The translations under genes were made by a program, and so were the position numbers. The notes below the pieces were generated by a model. That model was given only the letters and a program-made list of their open reading frames with translations, ran no database searches and had not been told where the DNA came from. 59,633 nucleotides of DNA from Streptococcus entericus DSM 14446 (GTDB taxonomy: Bacteria > Bacillota > Bacilli > Lactobacillales > Streptococcaceae), in NCBI RefSeq assembly GCF_000380025.1, contig NZ_KB904158.1, positions 1-59,633 of the forward strand, given 5' to 3'. Positions 1-9,079 of this stretch are shown one piece after another (positions within the stretch are counted from its first letter, which is position 1; each line of letters starts with the position of its first letter).

Positions 1-415
1 AGCGAAGCAGTCTAGGCGAGATATTCCACCGTTTATGTAGCTATAAAGGTGTTGAAATTATAGAAGGACATTTAATGCCAGATCATGTTCACATGCTAGT
101 TAGTATTCCACCAAGAATCAGCGTTTCCAGTTTCATGGGCTATTTAAAAGGTAAGAGTGCTCTTATGATGTTTGATAAACACGCCAATTTGAAATATAAA
201 TTTGGCAATCGCCATTTTTGGGCAGAGGGTTATTATGTAAGCACAGTAGAACTTAACGAAGCCACGATTAAAAAATATATACAGGAGCAAAGAAATTATC
301 CAGTGGATGATTTCTTCATGAGCTTAGAAATAAGAAGGCGAATTAACATGACATCGCACTTGATAAATTGAGTGTGAAAGAATACGAAGATCCCTTTAGG
401 GATAATGGCAAGTAA
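1..415 (+). pseudogene. tnpA: IS200-family Y1 transposase TnpA, frameshifted and cut by the window edge
   Basis: TnpA of this family is a small HUH/Y1 single-strand transposase. The metal-binding HUH motif is visible as HVHMLVSIPP (frame starting at 75), and the Tyr in KKYIQEQ is the likely catalytic residue. The usual C-terminus (DIALDKLSVKEYEDPFRDNGK) is still encoded at 350-415 but in another reading frame. Compared with the expected sequence, about 50 extra bases lie between 294 and 350, and these shift the frame and give a false stop at 371. The gene begins upstream of base 1. It is almost certainly inactive. Confidence 0.85.
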
Positions 416-560
416 TACTAACACCTCTTTAAGAGGCGAGTGACGAGTCAAAAGCGGTTAGGCTTGAACAACGTGAAAGCCAGCGTCTTTAGGCGCTGGC
501 TGGTGATATGGGCTTATAGCCCCTGTTCAAACCACCCGTTAGACGGGTGGTTATGATTGT
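1..560 (+). mobile_element. IS200/IS605-family element, right part, degenerate
   Basis: The window opens inside an IS200-like element. It holds most of a Y1 transposase gene followed by about 140 bases of non-coding right end. That end carries two hairpins: one around 480-502 (GCCAGCG / CGCTGGC) and a terminal one around 532-553 (ACCACCCG / CGGGTGGT). The second element at 47989-48605 has nearly the same sequence and the same two hairpins, which defines the end. The left end lies outside the window. No TnpB gene follows. The element stops about 75 bases before the pulA -35 box. Confidence 0.85.
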
Positions 561-630
561 TTTCGCAATTTCAGAAAAATATCAGAAAGAAATTGGAAAC
601 ATTTTTATTGTTAAAATCTTATCAAAATGC

Positions 631-659
631 TTGACTTTTAGGGCAAACGATTGCATAAT
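631..659 (+). promoter_or_regulatory. pulA promoter with MalR-like operator
   Basis: TTGACT at 631-636 and CATAAT at 654-659 are separated by exactly 17 bases. The spacer and first -10 base contain the imperfect palindrome GCAAACGATTGC (643-654). It resembles the GCAAAC-GTTTGC operators of streptococcal MalR and also cre sites. The malQ and EEP promoters of this window have the same design. A repressor bound here would block RNA polymerase directly. Which protein binds is an inference. Confidence 0.75.
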
Positions 660-694
660 GAGAAGTGAACTATAAATTAAAGGAGTTTTCTTTT

Positions 695-3600
695 ATGGCA
701 CAAGAGACAAGAACCAAAGGATTCAGAATGTGGAAATCTGGCAAGCGCTGGTTATTTGCGATAGGGGCTTCAACGGCTATTTTTTTAGGCACAGGAGTGC
801 AAGCGGTTGCTCAAGGCCCTGACGAACTCAACCAGCAGACGGACCAATTGCCACAACACATCACTGCGACGGATACTGTCAGCAATCTTGTGATTGAGCC
901 AGAGACCAATTCATCAAAACACGGTGAGGTTTTGGATGCTCATTTGGCAGAAGAAGATGATGAGGTTGACCATATTATCGGAGATGATAGCCAAATTCCC
1001 AGTGAATTTTTACGCAGTGCTAGTCCAGTGACAGCTGTCCCAAGTTCCGTTGATGTCACAACAGCAAAGCCCGTGACGATCTATTATAAGCCAACACAGG
1101 ATGAGGGGGATTACTATGCCTATGTCTGGGGCGATGGACTTGAACAAAATCAACAGGGCAAAGACGCACAGATGATAAAAGAGGGGGAACAGTATAAACT
1201 AACTGTTACTCCCAAAAAAGAGGCGACTTTCTTTAACTACATTATCAAGAAAGGTCAGGGCTGGAATAACAATAAAAAAACAGGCGATATGACCGCCACG
1301 GTTAATCCCTACACGGAGACAACTATTTACGTTGGCGATGATTTTTACTCTCAGATTTCTAACCTACAAACAGAAGCTTTTGATAAAACGTTTGGTTATG
1401 AGGACAAACGCGTTAGCGAAACAGCTCCAGATAAGTTTGAAACTGTCGGTAGTTTAGGTCGTCTAGGAGCGACATTACATGATGATGGGACTGCTACAAT
1501 CAACCTTTGGGCACCGACAGCTAAGGAGGTTAAGCTCAATCTTTATAAAAAACTTGAACCAGGTGTACAAGCGGACAAAGAAATTCAGATGAAACGGGGT
1601 GAAGACGTCAATCCTGACGACCATACTAAAAATACCATTGGCGTTTGGCATTATAAGATTACTAAAGACATTCTGGATAGCCTGAACCTGACAACAGCTA
1701 AAAATCTGGCTTATGACTATACTCTCAGTCTTCCAAATGCCCACTTTATCCAAGTGGAAGAACAAGATGTGCAGATTAACGGTGAAAAGAAACGAATCAA
1801 AGTTTACCGTAACTCTGCAACGGAGAAAGTTCTCAATTACCATCATAAAGATGCTAACCAGACTGTTCTAGGTCAAAACCGTGAGGCAACTCGTGAAGAA
1901 GTAGCTGCTTTTTATGCCGGTGATGAGATAATTAGGGAAAATGGTAATATTAAAGTTTCTAAGCACGAGCATAAGATTGTCACTACACAAGACCCGTACT
2001 CAGTAGCTGTTATCCAAGGCGGTACACGGTCAGTCATTCTTGATCCAAGTAAGGTCGGTGATAAGGTAATAATCACTAAGAACAAACGTGCCAAAACAAA
2101 TTCAGAAGTGAGTGTTCTGGAAGTAAATATCCGTGATTTTTCAATTGATCCATCTTCAGGAGTAGCGGAAAAAGACCGAGGGAACTATCTCGGATTTGTT
2201 CAGGAGGGGACAACAACGCCAGACGGTGCAACCATGACTGGTCTTGACTACCTCAAATATCGTGGAACCAACTACTTGCAAATGATGCCGCTTAACGATT
2301 TTGAGACGGTTCCAGAGTTGGATAAAGAGGATCCTGAAAATATCAAAATTTCTGAAAAAGAACCTGATGGTGTTCACAACAACCAGCAAAACTGGGGCTA
2401 TGATCCGAAGAACTATAATGTGCCAGAGGGCTCTTACGCGACTGATCCAAAAGACCCTGAAAATCGCATCAAAGAACTCAAGCAGATGATGCAAAAACTC
2501 CATGATGCCGGCCTTAACGTCACTTTAGATGTGGTTTACAATCACCTCTATCATGGGCAAAAAAATGTCTTTGAACAAACGGTTCCAGGTTATTTCTATG
2601 CCATCAACCAGCCAGCTAATGTCATGAACAACGACATTTTTGTGGGCAATGCGGTGCGTTCTAACTCTGAGATGATGAGGCGTTATATCGTCAATTCAAC
2701 AGCTTTTTGGGCAGCTGAATATGGCATGGATGGCTTCCGATTTGATGCCATGAGTGACCTTGATGTCAAGACCCTGAACGATGTCCGTGACGCTTTGAAT
2801 AAGGTTGGTGAGAATATTGTCACTTACGGCGAAGGTTGGGACAGTATGGGTAAATACTTGCCTGAGGGTCAGGCAGGTAGTGATGCCCATGGTAAGAAAA
2901 TCCCGACATACGGCTTCTTTGATGCAACCAGCCGAAACGCCATTGTTGGGCATGCTCATAATGAGCATTTGGATGCGGCAGGATTTGTGAATCAAGGACT
3001 CAACCCTTATATCAATAACACGCATGATGTGGCAACAAGTCTATTGGGAGGAAATCGACATAAGTACGCCAGCGCTTCTCAACAGCTCAATTATGTTGAA
3101 TGTCATGATGGCATGACCTTGAGCGATATCTTGAAACGTTATAATGTCGTTGATCTTCGAGATGAAAACATGCATCTGAACCGTGTCGAGCTAGCCACAG
3201 CTATGAGTGCCTTGGCACAAGGGATTCACTTCTCACAACACGGTCAAGAGTTCTTGAGAACTAAGATGGACTCAGTAAACACTTATAATTCTGGTGACGA
3301 ATACAACAAGATTGATTGGACTTTAGTGAAAAAACATGCAGATGCAGTAAACTTTTCTAAGGCAATCACTCAACTGCGTTTGGCAGAACCATTATTCCAA
3401 TTATCCGAATACAAGGATATTGATGAAAAAATGGTTGTAACGAATGCTCAAAATAGTTCAGGTGTCATCACCTATGAGCTTCGTCCTGATGGTAAAGGTG
3501 AGAATATTAATGGCAAGTACCTTGTTATCTTTAATAATAATAAGGGTGATGGCGAGTCTTCACTAACTCTCGGTGGTGATGAATGGTACTATGGCGGTAA

Positions 3601-6019
3601 ACAGGATATGGAGAACCACAAGAACCTTGAAGGCAACCGCGGTGTCATCAATTCAACCAACGATTTCAGTAAAGCCTTTATCGTTGCGACAAATGCTAAA
3701 AATCTTTATGAAAAAATCGGTCAAACGGTTGGTGAGAAAAAATTGACGGTAGATCCGCTGTCTGCAACGGTACTCTTTATCCCAGCACCTGCCAAAGCTG
3801 TGGAGTTGAAAGATGCTGAGCGCGTGATTACTTATGTTGACCGTAAAGGCAATAAAGTTGCAGATGAACACCGTCAGGCAGTAACTTATTTGACCGTTGA
3901 GGAAACAGCACCGGAGCTAAAATTTGGCTTTGAAAAATCTCAGATTCCAGTGACCACAACTGATTTGGGACATAAGGAAAACATTGTCAACAAAGTATCT
4001 AGTGAGACGCCAAAGGTCAAACGTGTCTATGTAGCAACAGATGCTTCAGGACGTGCCATTAAGGCAAATACTGAATTAAATCAGGTTCAAATCGGTGACG
4101 ATGGCAAGCCAGTTGATACCGACCAAATCAAATGGAAGCTGATGACACCTGTTGCTTTTGTGGGGCAAGCACCTGAAGGTTTTAAAGACCAGACTACCTA
4201 CACAACTGATAAACAAAAATGGCTCTCTCAAGCTTGGGATAACGTAGCGGAAGTTCGTCATCCGAAGGTAGAAAATCACCATGTTCAATCTGTTAGTCCA
4301 ACTGAATCAGGTGACAAAGAAAAAGTGAATACTGGGTCTGTTCAACTTGGTCAAGCGACGGCAACGGTCACAGTGACCTATGCTAAGGAAAGCGTAGCTA
4401 GAATTATTTCTGAAAATGACCCTGAGAAAAAATTGCCTGTAAATGCAGCTGCAGCTAATAGTGAGTATATGGTCAAAGGCTTAGAGGGCGATGCGATTGC
4501 ATTTGCAGTGACTGATGATGCCTTGAAGCGAGAAGGTTACACTTATACAGTTAATGGCAAAGCTAATTTAACAGAGGCGCTGGCTGATCTGGCGGGTGTC
4601 TTTGGTGAAGAGGAGAAAGTCTTTAGAGTCGTTTATGAGGAAAAACCTATCCCAGCCTTGATTATTCAAGATATCGCTACAATTACCATTCCAGCGATGA
4701 AGATTGAAGATACCGCAACGACCACAATCCCAGCAATGAGAATCGAGGACACGGCCACGACGACCATCCCAGCAATGAAAATTGAGGATACGGCAAAAAC
4801 CATAATCCCAGCGTTGAAGATTGAAGATACGGCAAAAACTACAATTCCAGCCATGAAGATTGAGGATATGGCAACAACCACAATCCCAGCCTTGATTATT
4901 CAAGATATCGCCACGACGACGATCCCAGCCATGAAGATTGAGAATACAGCTAAGACCACAATTCCAGCGATGAAGATTGAGGACACGGCCACGACGACCA
5001 TCCCAGCAATGAAGATTGAGGATACAGCTAAGACCACAATCCCAGCAATGAAGATTGAGGATACGGCAACAACCACAATCCCAGCGATGAGAATTGAGGA
5101 TACGGCCACGACGACGATCCCAGCAATGAAGATTGAGGATACGGCAACAACCACAATCCCAGCGATGAGAATTGAGGATACAGCTAAGACCACAATTCCA
5201 GCCATGAAGATTGAGGATACGGCAAAAACCACAATCCCAGCCATGAAGATTGAGGATACGGCAACAACCACAATCCCAGCGATGAAAATTGAGGATACAG
5301 CTAAGACCACAGTCCCAGCAATGAGAATCGAGGACACGGCCACGACGACCATTCCAGCCATGAAGATTGAGGATATTGATAAAGATGGGCAAAAACCTCT
5401 AGCAGACCCATTTGAACGTCGACTTGTCGATACACGAACAGGTGTTACCGTTATCCTTGACAGACGTGAATCTTCTGATATTGTTGCCTTACGTGTTGTC
5501 CCCAAGATTCTATCTCCTCAGGAAACACCAGAGAGTCTAGTAGAACAGGATTATGATTTGTACGATATCGATCTTGTGAATAGAGAGGGTAAAGTTGTCA
5601 AAATGGCCTATTCTGCTAGAGTTCTCTTGCCGGTAGACCCTGATAAAATGGTTAAACAAGTTCTTTATCTACCGGAAACATCTCCTGTAAGAGCCCTTGA
5701 TTTTACACTTGTTGAGTCAGGTCGATTTGTGGAGATTATAGCGAAAAGCTTTAGTCAATATGCTGTCATTTATCATTCTCAAATAGTATTAAATAATCAA
5801 GAAGATGATGAAGCTCGTAGCATCCAAGAACCAACAGAACAGATTATTGTGCCAGCTTTAGCTCGTCCAACAGCAATAACTGTTGCCGATAGCACTGGTG
5901 TAGCATCGACATTGCCAAGCACGGGAGACAATGACTCTGCAATTTCTCAGCTAATTGCTGGTGTTGCTTTAACAATACTTGGCTTGGTTGGAGTTTCTCG
6001 TCAAAAGCGAGAGAAGTAA
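695..6019 (+). CDS. pulA: Wall-anchored type I pullulanase (GH13) with 39-bp repeat stalk
   Basis: Hydrolyses alpha-1,6 links of pullulan, glycogen or branched dextrins on the cell surface. The ATG at 695 is chosen because AAAGGAG precedes it by a normal distance; an in-frame GTG at 665 has no such site. The 1774-aa product has a long signal peptide with a KxYKxGKxW-like start (FRMWKSGKRW). A CBM41-like N-terminal region and a pullulanase N-terminal region follow. The GH13 core shows NWGYDP (about 566), DVVYNH (612), GFRFD (nucleophile D684), YGEGW (acid/base E713) and YVECHD (H804, D805). Residues about 1319-1560 are 13-aa repeats (IPAMKIEDTATTT type). A module shared with the surface protein at 16221 follows, then the sortase signal LPSTGD (about 1740), a hydrophobic segment and a basic tail. 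Its likely partners in glucan use are malQ and glgP at 48.7 kb. Confidence 0.95.
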   Translation: MAQETRTKGFRMWKSGKRWLFAIGASTAIFLGTGVQAVAQGPDELNQQTDQLPQHITATDTVSNLVIEPETNSSKHGEVLDAHLAEEDDEVDHIIGDDSQIPSEFLRSASPVTAVPSSVDVTTAKPVTIYYKPTQDEGDYYAYVWGDGLEQNQQGKDAQMIKEGEQYKLTVTPKKEATFFNYIIKKGQGWNNNKKTGDMTATVNPYTETTIYVGDDFYSQISNLQTEAFDKTFGYEDKRVSETAPDKFETVGSLGRLGATLHDDGTATINLWAPTAKEVKLNLYKKLEPGVQADKEIQMKRGEDVNPDDHTKNTIGVWHYKITKDILDSLNLTTAKNLAYDYTLSLPNAHFIQVEEQDVQINGEKKRIKVYRNSATEKVLNYHHKDANQTVLGQNREATREEVAAFYAGDEIIRENGNIKVSKHEHKIVTTQDPYSVAVIQGGTRSVILDPSKVGDKVIITKNKRAKTNSEVSVLEVNIRDFSIDPSSGVAEKDRGNYLGFVQEGTTTPDGATMTGLDYLKYRGTNYLQMMPLNDFETVPELDKEDPENIKISEKEPDGVHNNQQNWGYDPKNYNVPEGSYATDPKDPENRIKELKQMMQKLHDAGLNVTLDVVYNHLYHGQKNVFEQTVPGYFYAINQPANVMNNDIFVGNAVRSNSEMMRRYIVNSTAFWAAEYGMDGFRFDAMSDLDVKTLNDVRDALNKVGENIVTYGEGWDSMGKYLPEGQAGSDAHGKKIPTYGFFDATSRNAIVGHAHNEHLDAAGFVNQGLNPYINNTHDVATSLLGGNRHKYASASQQLNYVECHDGMTLSDILKRYNVVDLRDENMHLNRVELATAMSALAQGIHFSQHGQEFLRTKMDSVNTYNSGDEYNKIDWTLVKKHADAVNFSKAITQLRLAEPLFQLSEYKDIDEKMVVTNAQNSSGVITYELRPDGKGENINGKYLVIFNNNKGDGESSLTLGGDEWYYGGKQDMENHKNLEGNRGVINSTNDFSKAFIVATNAKNLYEKIGQTVGEKKLTVDPLSATVLFIPAPAKAVELKDAERVITYVDRKGNKVADEHRQAVTYLTVEETAPELKFGFEKSQIPVTTTDLGHKENIVNKVSSETPKVKRVYVATDASGRAIKANTELNQVQIGDDGKPVDTDQIKWKLMTPVAFVGQAPEGFKDQTTYTTDKQKWLSQAWDNVAEVRHPKVENHHVQSVSPTESGDKEKVNTGSVQLGQATATVTVTYAKESVARIISENDPEKKLPVNAAAANSEYMVKGLEGDAIAFAVTDDALKREGYTYTVNGKANLTEALADLAGVFGEEEKVFRVVYEEKPIPALIIQDIATITIPAMKIEDTATTTIPAMRIEDTATTTIPAMKIEDTAKTIIPALKIEDTAKTTIPAMKIEDMATTTIPALIIQDIATTTIPAMKIENTAKTTIPAMKIEDTATTTIPAMKIEDTAKTTIPAMKIEDTATTTIPAMRIEDTATTTIPAMKIEDTATTTIPAMRIEDTAKTTIPAMKIEDTAKTTIPAMKIEDTATTTIPAMKIEDTAKTTVPAMRIEDTATTTIPAMKIEDIDKDGQKPLADPFERRLVDTRTGVTVILDRRESSDIVALRVVPKILSPQETPESLVEQDYDLYDIDLVNREGKVVKMAYSARVLLPVDPDKMVKQVLYLPETSPVRALDFTLVESGRFVEIIAKSFSQYAVIYHSQIVLNNQEDDEARSIQEPTEQIIVPALARPTAITVADSTGVASTLPSTGDNDSAISQLIAGVALTILGLVGVSRQKREK
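4649..5377 (+). repeat. 39-bp tandem repeat (18 full copies plus a partial) inside pulA
   Basis: Eighteen in-frame 39-bp units run from 4649 to 5350, and a partial 19th unit starts at 5351. Each encodes a 13-residue unit such as IPAMKIEDTATTT. Variants (MK/MR, TATTT/TAKTT, LIIQDIA in units 1 and 7) are interspersed, as expected from repeated slippage and gene conversion. The repeat lies between the catalytic part and the wall anchor, so it probably acts as a length-variable stalk. Confidence 0.95.
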
Positions 6020-6046
6020 AGAATTGCTAAAGAGATGACTTTAGCT

Positions 6047-6091
6047 GAGTATGAGAGGAGACGAAATACCGTCTTCTCTTTTGCTATACTC
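6047..6091 (+). terminator. Hairpin after pulA
   Basis: GAGTAT...GAGAGGAGACG pairs with CGTCTTCTC...ATACTC. The second arm carries a short T-run. It is probably the pulA terminator. The rest of the 368-base gap between pulA and the next gene (6020-6387) shows no gene that I can support. Confidence 0.55.
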
Positions 6092-6387
6092 AAAGTTTTG
6101 AGGAGTCTGGGGTTAATTTAGCTATTATAATCACAATCTTTGACTGATATAATATCTGTTAACGTGGTATCAACGTATCAGCTGCCTAAGATATTTTTTA
6201 ATGAGCTAGCTAGAGCGTTTTAATCAGAGGTTTTGTGAGTTTGTTTCGGAGTCTCTAATCGATTTACCAGTGGTCTCATGCGGTTTTTGAGGTAGCATCT
6301 AATCAGTTATTATTGTGATTTTGCTTTTCTGGTCAGATTGTGATACACTGATGGTAGAATTTATTCGTTAAACAAGAAAGGTAAATA

Positions 6388-7254
6388 ATGATTATTTCAG
6401 CAGTTTCTCAAGGGCTTTTATGGGCTGTTCTAGGTTTGGGTATTTTTATGACCTACCGTATTTTGAACTTTCCTGATATGACGACAGAGGGCTCCTTTCC
6501 GCTGGGAGGTGCAGTTGCTGTAACGCTCTTGGTGCAAGGTGTTCACCCATTATTAGCCACGTTTGTGGCAGTGCTAGCGGGCTGCTTAGCTGGTCTGGTG
6601 ACGGGGTTGCTCTATACTAAAGGTAAAATCCCCACCATCTTGGCTGGGATTTTAACCATGACAGCTATTCATTCCGTGATGCTGTTTATCATGGGCAGGG
6701 CTAACCTCGGTCTTCTGGATGTAGAGACGCTTCAGTCAGCTCTGCCATTTTCCCAAAGCATCAACCTCCTCATCATGGGGCTTATCGTTGTGGCCTTGGT
6801 TATTGCTGCTCTCATCTTTTTCCTCCATACTCAGCTGGGCCAAGCCTATGTGGCGACGGGAGATAATAAAGAGATGGCGCGGAGTTTTGGGATAAACACT
6901 GACCGTATGGAAGTACTGGGCTTGGTGTTATCAAATGGCGTGATTGCGCTGGCTGGAGCGCTGATTAGTCAACAGGATGGCTATGCTGATGTGGGTAAGG
7001 GAACTGGTGTCATTGTTATTGGGCTAGCTTCCATTATTATCGGTGAAGTGCTCTTGGCTGGTAATCTGACCCTACTTGAGCGACTTTTAACGATTGTTGT
7101 AGGGTCAATCTTCTATCAGTTGTTGATTGCCCTAATTATTACCCTGGGCTTTAATACCAGTTACCTGAAATTCTTCTCGGCGCTGGTTCTGGCTATCAGC
7201 CTGATGGTGCCTGAATGGCGCAAGCTGGTGCTGAAAGGAGGACGTGTCAAATGA
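6388..7254 (+). CDS. ABC transporter permease, TrpY-like (COG4120 type)
   Basis: A 288-aa, very hydrophobic protein with about eight membrane segments. It resembles the permease of the uncharacterised or tryptophan-type ABC importers (TrpXYZ in pneumococcus). The start has a good ribosome-binding site (AAGAAAGG). It overlaps the following ATPase gene by an ATGA stop/start, so the two are translationally coupled. Operons of this family normally begin with a lipoprotein binding protein, and none is found upstream. The substrate therefore cannot be inferred from this locus. Family assignment is by recalled sequence character, with moderate certainty. Confidence 0.75.
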   Translation: MIISAVSQGLLWAVLGLGIFMTYRILNFPDMTTEGSFPLGGAVAVTLLVQGVHPLLATFVAVLAGCLAGLVTGLLYTKGKIPTILAGILTMTAIHSVMLFIMGRANLGLLDVETLQSALPFSQSINLLIMGLIVVALVIAALIFFLHTQLGQAYVATGDNKEMARSFGINTDRMEVLGLVLSNGVIALAGALISQQDGYADVGKGTGVIVIGLASIIIGEVLLAGNLTLLERLLTIVVGSIFYQLLIALIITLGFNTSYLKFFSALVLAISLMVPEWRKLVLKGGRVK

Positions 7255-8009
7255 CAACAATTCTATCCCTGAAACAAGCCACCGTGGCTGTGGATAATGG
7301 ACTTAACCAGAAAAAAATTATTCTCAATCAGGTTGATTTGGATATTGACGAGCAGGATTTTATCACCATTTTGGGAGGTAATGGCGCTGGAAAGTCGACC
7401 TTGTTTAACGTGTTGTCTGGGACCTTGCCCTTGACCAGCGGTCAGATGTTGGTCAGAGGAGAAGATGTGACGCGACTTCCTGCTTATGAGCGGGCACGTT
7501 ACTTGTCTCGGGTCTTTCAAGATCCAAAGCTGGGGACTGCCCCTCGGATGACAGTTGCTGAGAATTTGCTGATTGCCCTAAATCGTGGTGAGAAAAGGCA
7601 GCTTGTCCCGAGGCAACTTGACCAGCAACGCGAAAATTTCCAATCGCTGCTCGCTCAGGTTGGCAATGGCTTGGAGAACCATCTGGACACGGCAACAGGG
7701 CTCCTATCAGGTGGTCAACGACAGGCACTCAGCCTTTTGATGGCGACCCTCAAACGACCCGACCTCTTGCTCTTGGATGAACATACGGCAGCCCTTGATC
7801 CAAAAACTAGTCAGTCCTTGATGAGATTGACGCAACGCTTTATCGATGAGGGCAACTTGACCGCACTCATGATTACCCATCAGATGGCAGATGCTTTAAC
7901 CTATGGCAACCGTCTCTTGGTCATGAAGGACGGGAAAATTATCAAAGACTTGCGTGCAGAAGAAAAGAACCGTATGACAATGGCAGACTATTATCAGTTG
8001 TTTGATTAG
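7251..8009 (+). CDS. ABC transporter ATP-binding protein, TrpZ-like (COG1101 type)
   Basis: Cytoplasmic ATPase partner of the permease immediately upstream. The ATG at 7251 overlaps the permease stop (ATGA) and is preceded by AAAGGAGG; a longer reading from 7215 would lie inside the permease gene. The 252-aa protein has Walker A GGNGAGKST, the signature LSGGQRQALS and Walker B LLLLDEHTAALD, with a switch His in ITHQ. In Walker B the residue after the catalytic Glu is His instead of the usual Pro, as in this subfamily. No terminator is obvious before the tRNA promoter at 8054. Confidence 0.85.
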   Translation: MTTILSLKQATVAVDNGLNQKKIILNQVDLDIDEQDFITILGGNGAGKSTLFNVLSGTLPLTSGQMLVRGEDVTRLPAYERARYLSRVFQDPKLGTAPRMTVAENLLIALNRGEKRQLVPRQLDQQRENFQSLLAQVGNGLENHLDTATGLLSGGQRQALSLLMATLKRPDLLLLDEHTAALDPKTSQSLMRLTQRFIDEGNLTALMITHQMADALTYGNRLLVMKDGKIIKDLRAEEKNRMTMADYYQLFD

Positions 8010-8053
8010 AACAGACTTGATGATGGCAATTAACTAAAAAATGACTGAAACTA

Positions 8054-8082
8054 TTGACAGTTACCATTATATTTGATAGAAT
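8054..8082 (+). promoter_or_regulatory. Promoter of tRNA-Ala
   Basis: TTGACA (8054-8059), a 17-base spacer and TAGAAT (8077-8082) lie 34 bases before the tRNA. The consensus match is strong, as expected for a stable RNA gene. Confidence 0.8.
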
Positions 8083-8116
8083 AAATGAGTTAGATGTCCG
8101 AAAGCATTTATTCGAT

Positions 8117-8189
8117 GGGGCCTTAGCTCAGCTGGGAGAGCGTTTGGCTGGCAGCCAAAAGGTCAGGGGTTCGATCCCCCTAGGTTCCA
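8117..8189 (+). tRNA. tRNA-Ala (anticodon GGC)
   Basis: The cloverleaf can be drawn in full: acceptor GGGGCCT/AGGTTCC, D arm GCTC...GAGC, anticodon stem TTTGG/CCAAA with loop CTGGCAG (anticodon GGC), and T arm AGGGG-TTCGATC-CCCCT. The G3-U70 pair, the alanine identity element, is present. The 3' CCA is not encoded. It is a single tRNA gene with its own promoter and terminator, and it reads GCC (and probably GCU) codons. Confidence 0.95.
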
Positions 8190-8192
8190 TGA

Positions 8193-8216
8193 TAGACTGG
8201 GTGACCCAGTTTTTTT
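8193..8216 (+). terminator. tRNA-Ala terminator
   Basis: ACTGGGT / ACCCAGT hairpin followed by seven T, starting four bases after the tRNA. Confidence 0.85.
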
Positions 8217-8243
8217 ATGGTTTCATTAGGTTGCTTGGCTCAT

Positions 8244-8292
8244 AAAAACGCCTAACATCAGGTTATTACAACCAATGATGTTAGGCGTTTTT
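8244..8292. terminator. Bidirectional terminator after gatD
   Basis: AAAAACGCCTAACATC pairs with GATGTTAGGCGTTTTT. It ends one base before the gatD stop, so it serves the minus-strand murT-gatD transcript and could also stop readthrough from the tRNA. Confidence 0.85.
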
Positions 8293-8293
8293 G

Positions 8294-9079
8294 CTAGTTT
8301 TTATCAACCTTACGTTTCATGTCTTCGTATTCTTCTGGTCGTTCGAGACTGAGAATATCCTCATAACTGGCTAGTTGAATATCTTGACCGTAGCGGTTTT
8401 TAAGAGCAGTGACGACAAGACGATAGGCCAGGTTGGTGTTGCGAGAGAGGATGGGACCGTGGAAGTAGGAGCCGTAGACATTCTTGTACTGAACACCTTC
8501 CCCATCATGTTCATCATTGTTTCCGATACCGTAGAGGACCTTGCCAAGTGGTTTTTGATCATCGGCTAAAAAGGTTCGCCCCTGATGATTTTCAAAGCCA
8601 TAGTAAATCTCATCAAAGTCTTCGTTATAAATCTTAATATCGCCGATGTAGCGGTTGTCGGTCTGGTTGAGGGTGTAGTGTCCCATGACCCCAACGCCAT
8701 CAATTTTGACACCATTAGCTTGGATATAGTATTGCCCTAGAAGCTGGAAACCACCGCAGATAGCCACGACCACCTTGTTTTCTTGGATAAAGGCGTCAAG
8801 CGCTTCTTTTTTCAGGGGTAAATCCTTAGACACGATGGACTGTTCGTAGTCTTGACCACCACCGAAGAGGGCGATGTCATAGTGGTCCTTGTCAAAAGGA
8901 TCTCCCAGCGACACGATGTCCGCCGTCACCTTAGCCCCCAGCTTTTCACCGATGTATTTGAGCATGAGGATATTGCCATAGTCCCCGTAGGTATTCATCA
9001 GATCCCCGTAGAGGTGGGCGATGTTGAGCTCGTAGGTGTAGTCACGAGTGTCGGGAGAGCTTGTTGAGGTGTAAACCAT
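8294..9079 (-). CDS. gatD: Lipid II isoglutaminyl synthase, glutaminase subunit GatD
   Basis: GatD releases ammonia from glutamine and passes it to MurT, which amidates D-Glu of lipid II to D-isoglutamine at the inner face of the membrane. This is needed for normal peptidoglycan cross-linking in streptococci. The 261-aa protein is a class I glutamine amidotransferase: the nucleophile is Cys108 in [10 protein letters not shown], and the likely catalytic His is His207 in [16 protein letters not shown] (about 72-81) is typical of the family. The start overlaps the murT stop by one base, so the two subunits are made together. A terminator follows immediately. Confidence 0.95.
   Translation of the reverse strand: MVYTSTSSPDTRDYTYELNIAHLYGDLMNTYGDYGNILMLKYIGEKLGAKVTADIVSLGDPFDKDHYDIALFGGGQDYEQSIVSKDLPLKKEALDAFIQENKVVVAICGGFQLLGQYYIQANGVKIDGVGVMGHYTLNQTDNRYIGDIKIYNEDFDEIYYGFENHQGRTFLADDQKPLGKVLYGIGNNDEHDGEGVQYKNVYGSYFHGPILSRNTNLAYRLVVTALKNRYGQDIQLASYEDILSLERPEEYEDMKRKVDKN

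Noticed and set aside
4568..5505. Long minus-strand open frames (274 and 201 codons) opposite the pulA repeats
   Set aside because: They are open only because the 39-bp repeat has no stop in those frames. The product is a simple mirrored repeat, and no ribosome-binding site or promoter is seen.
8054..8245. 63-codon frame over the tRNA-Ala
   Set aside because: It covers the promoter, tRNA and terminator, which explain this stretch completely.
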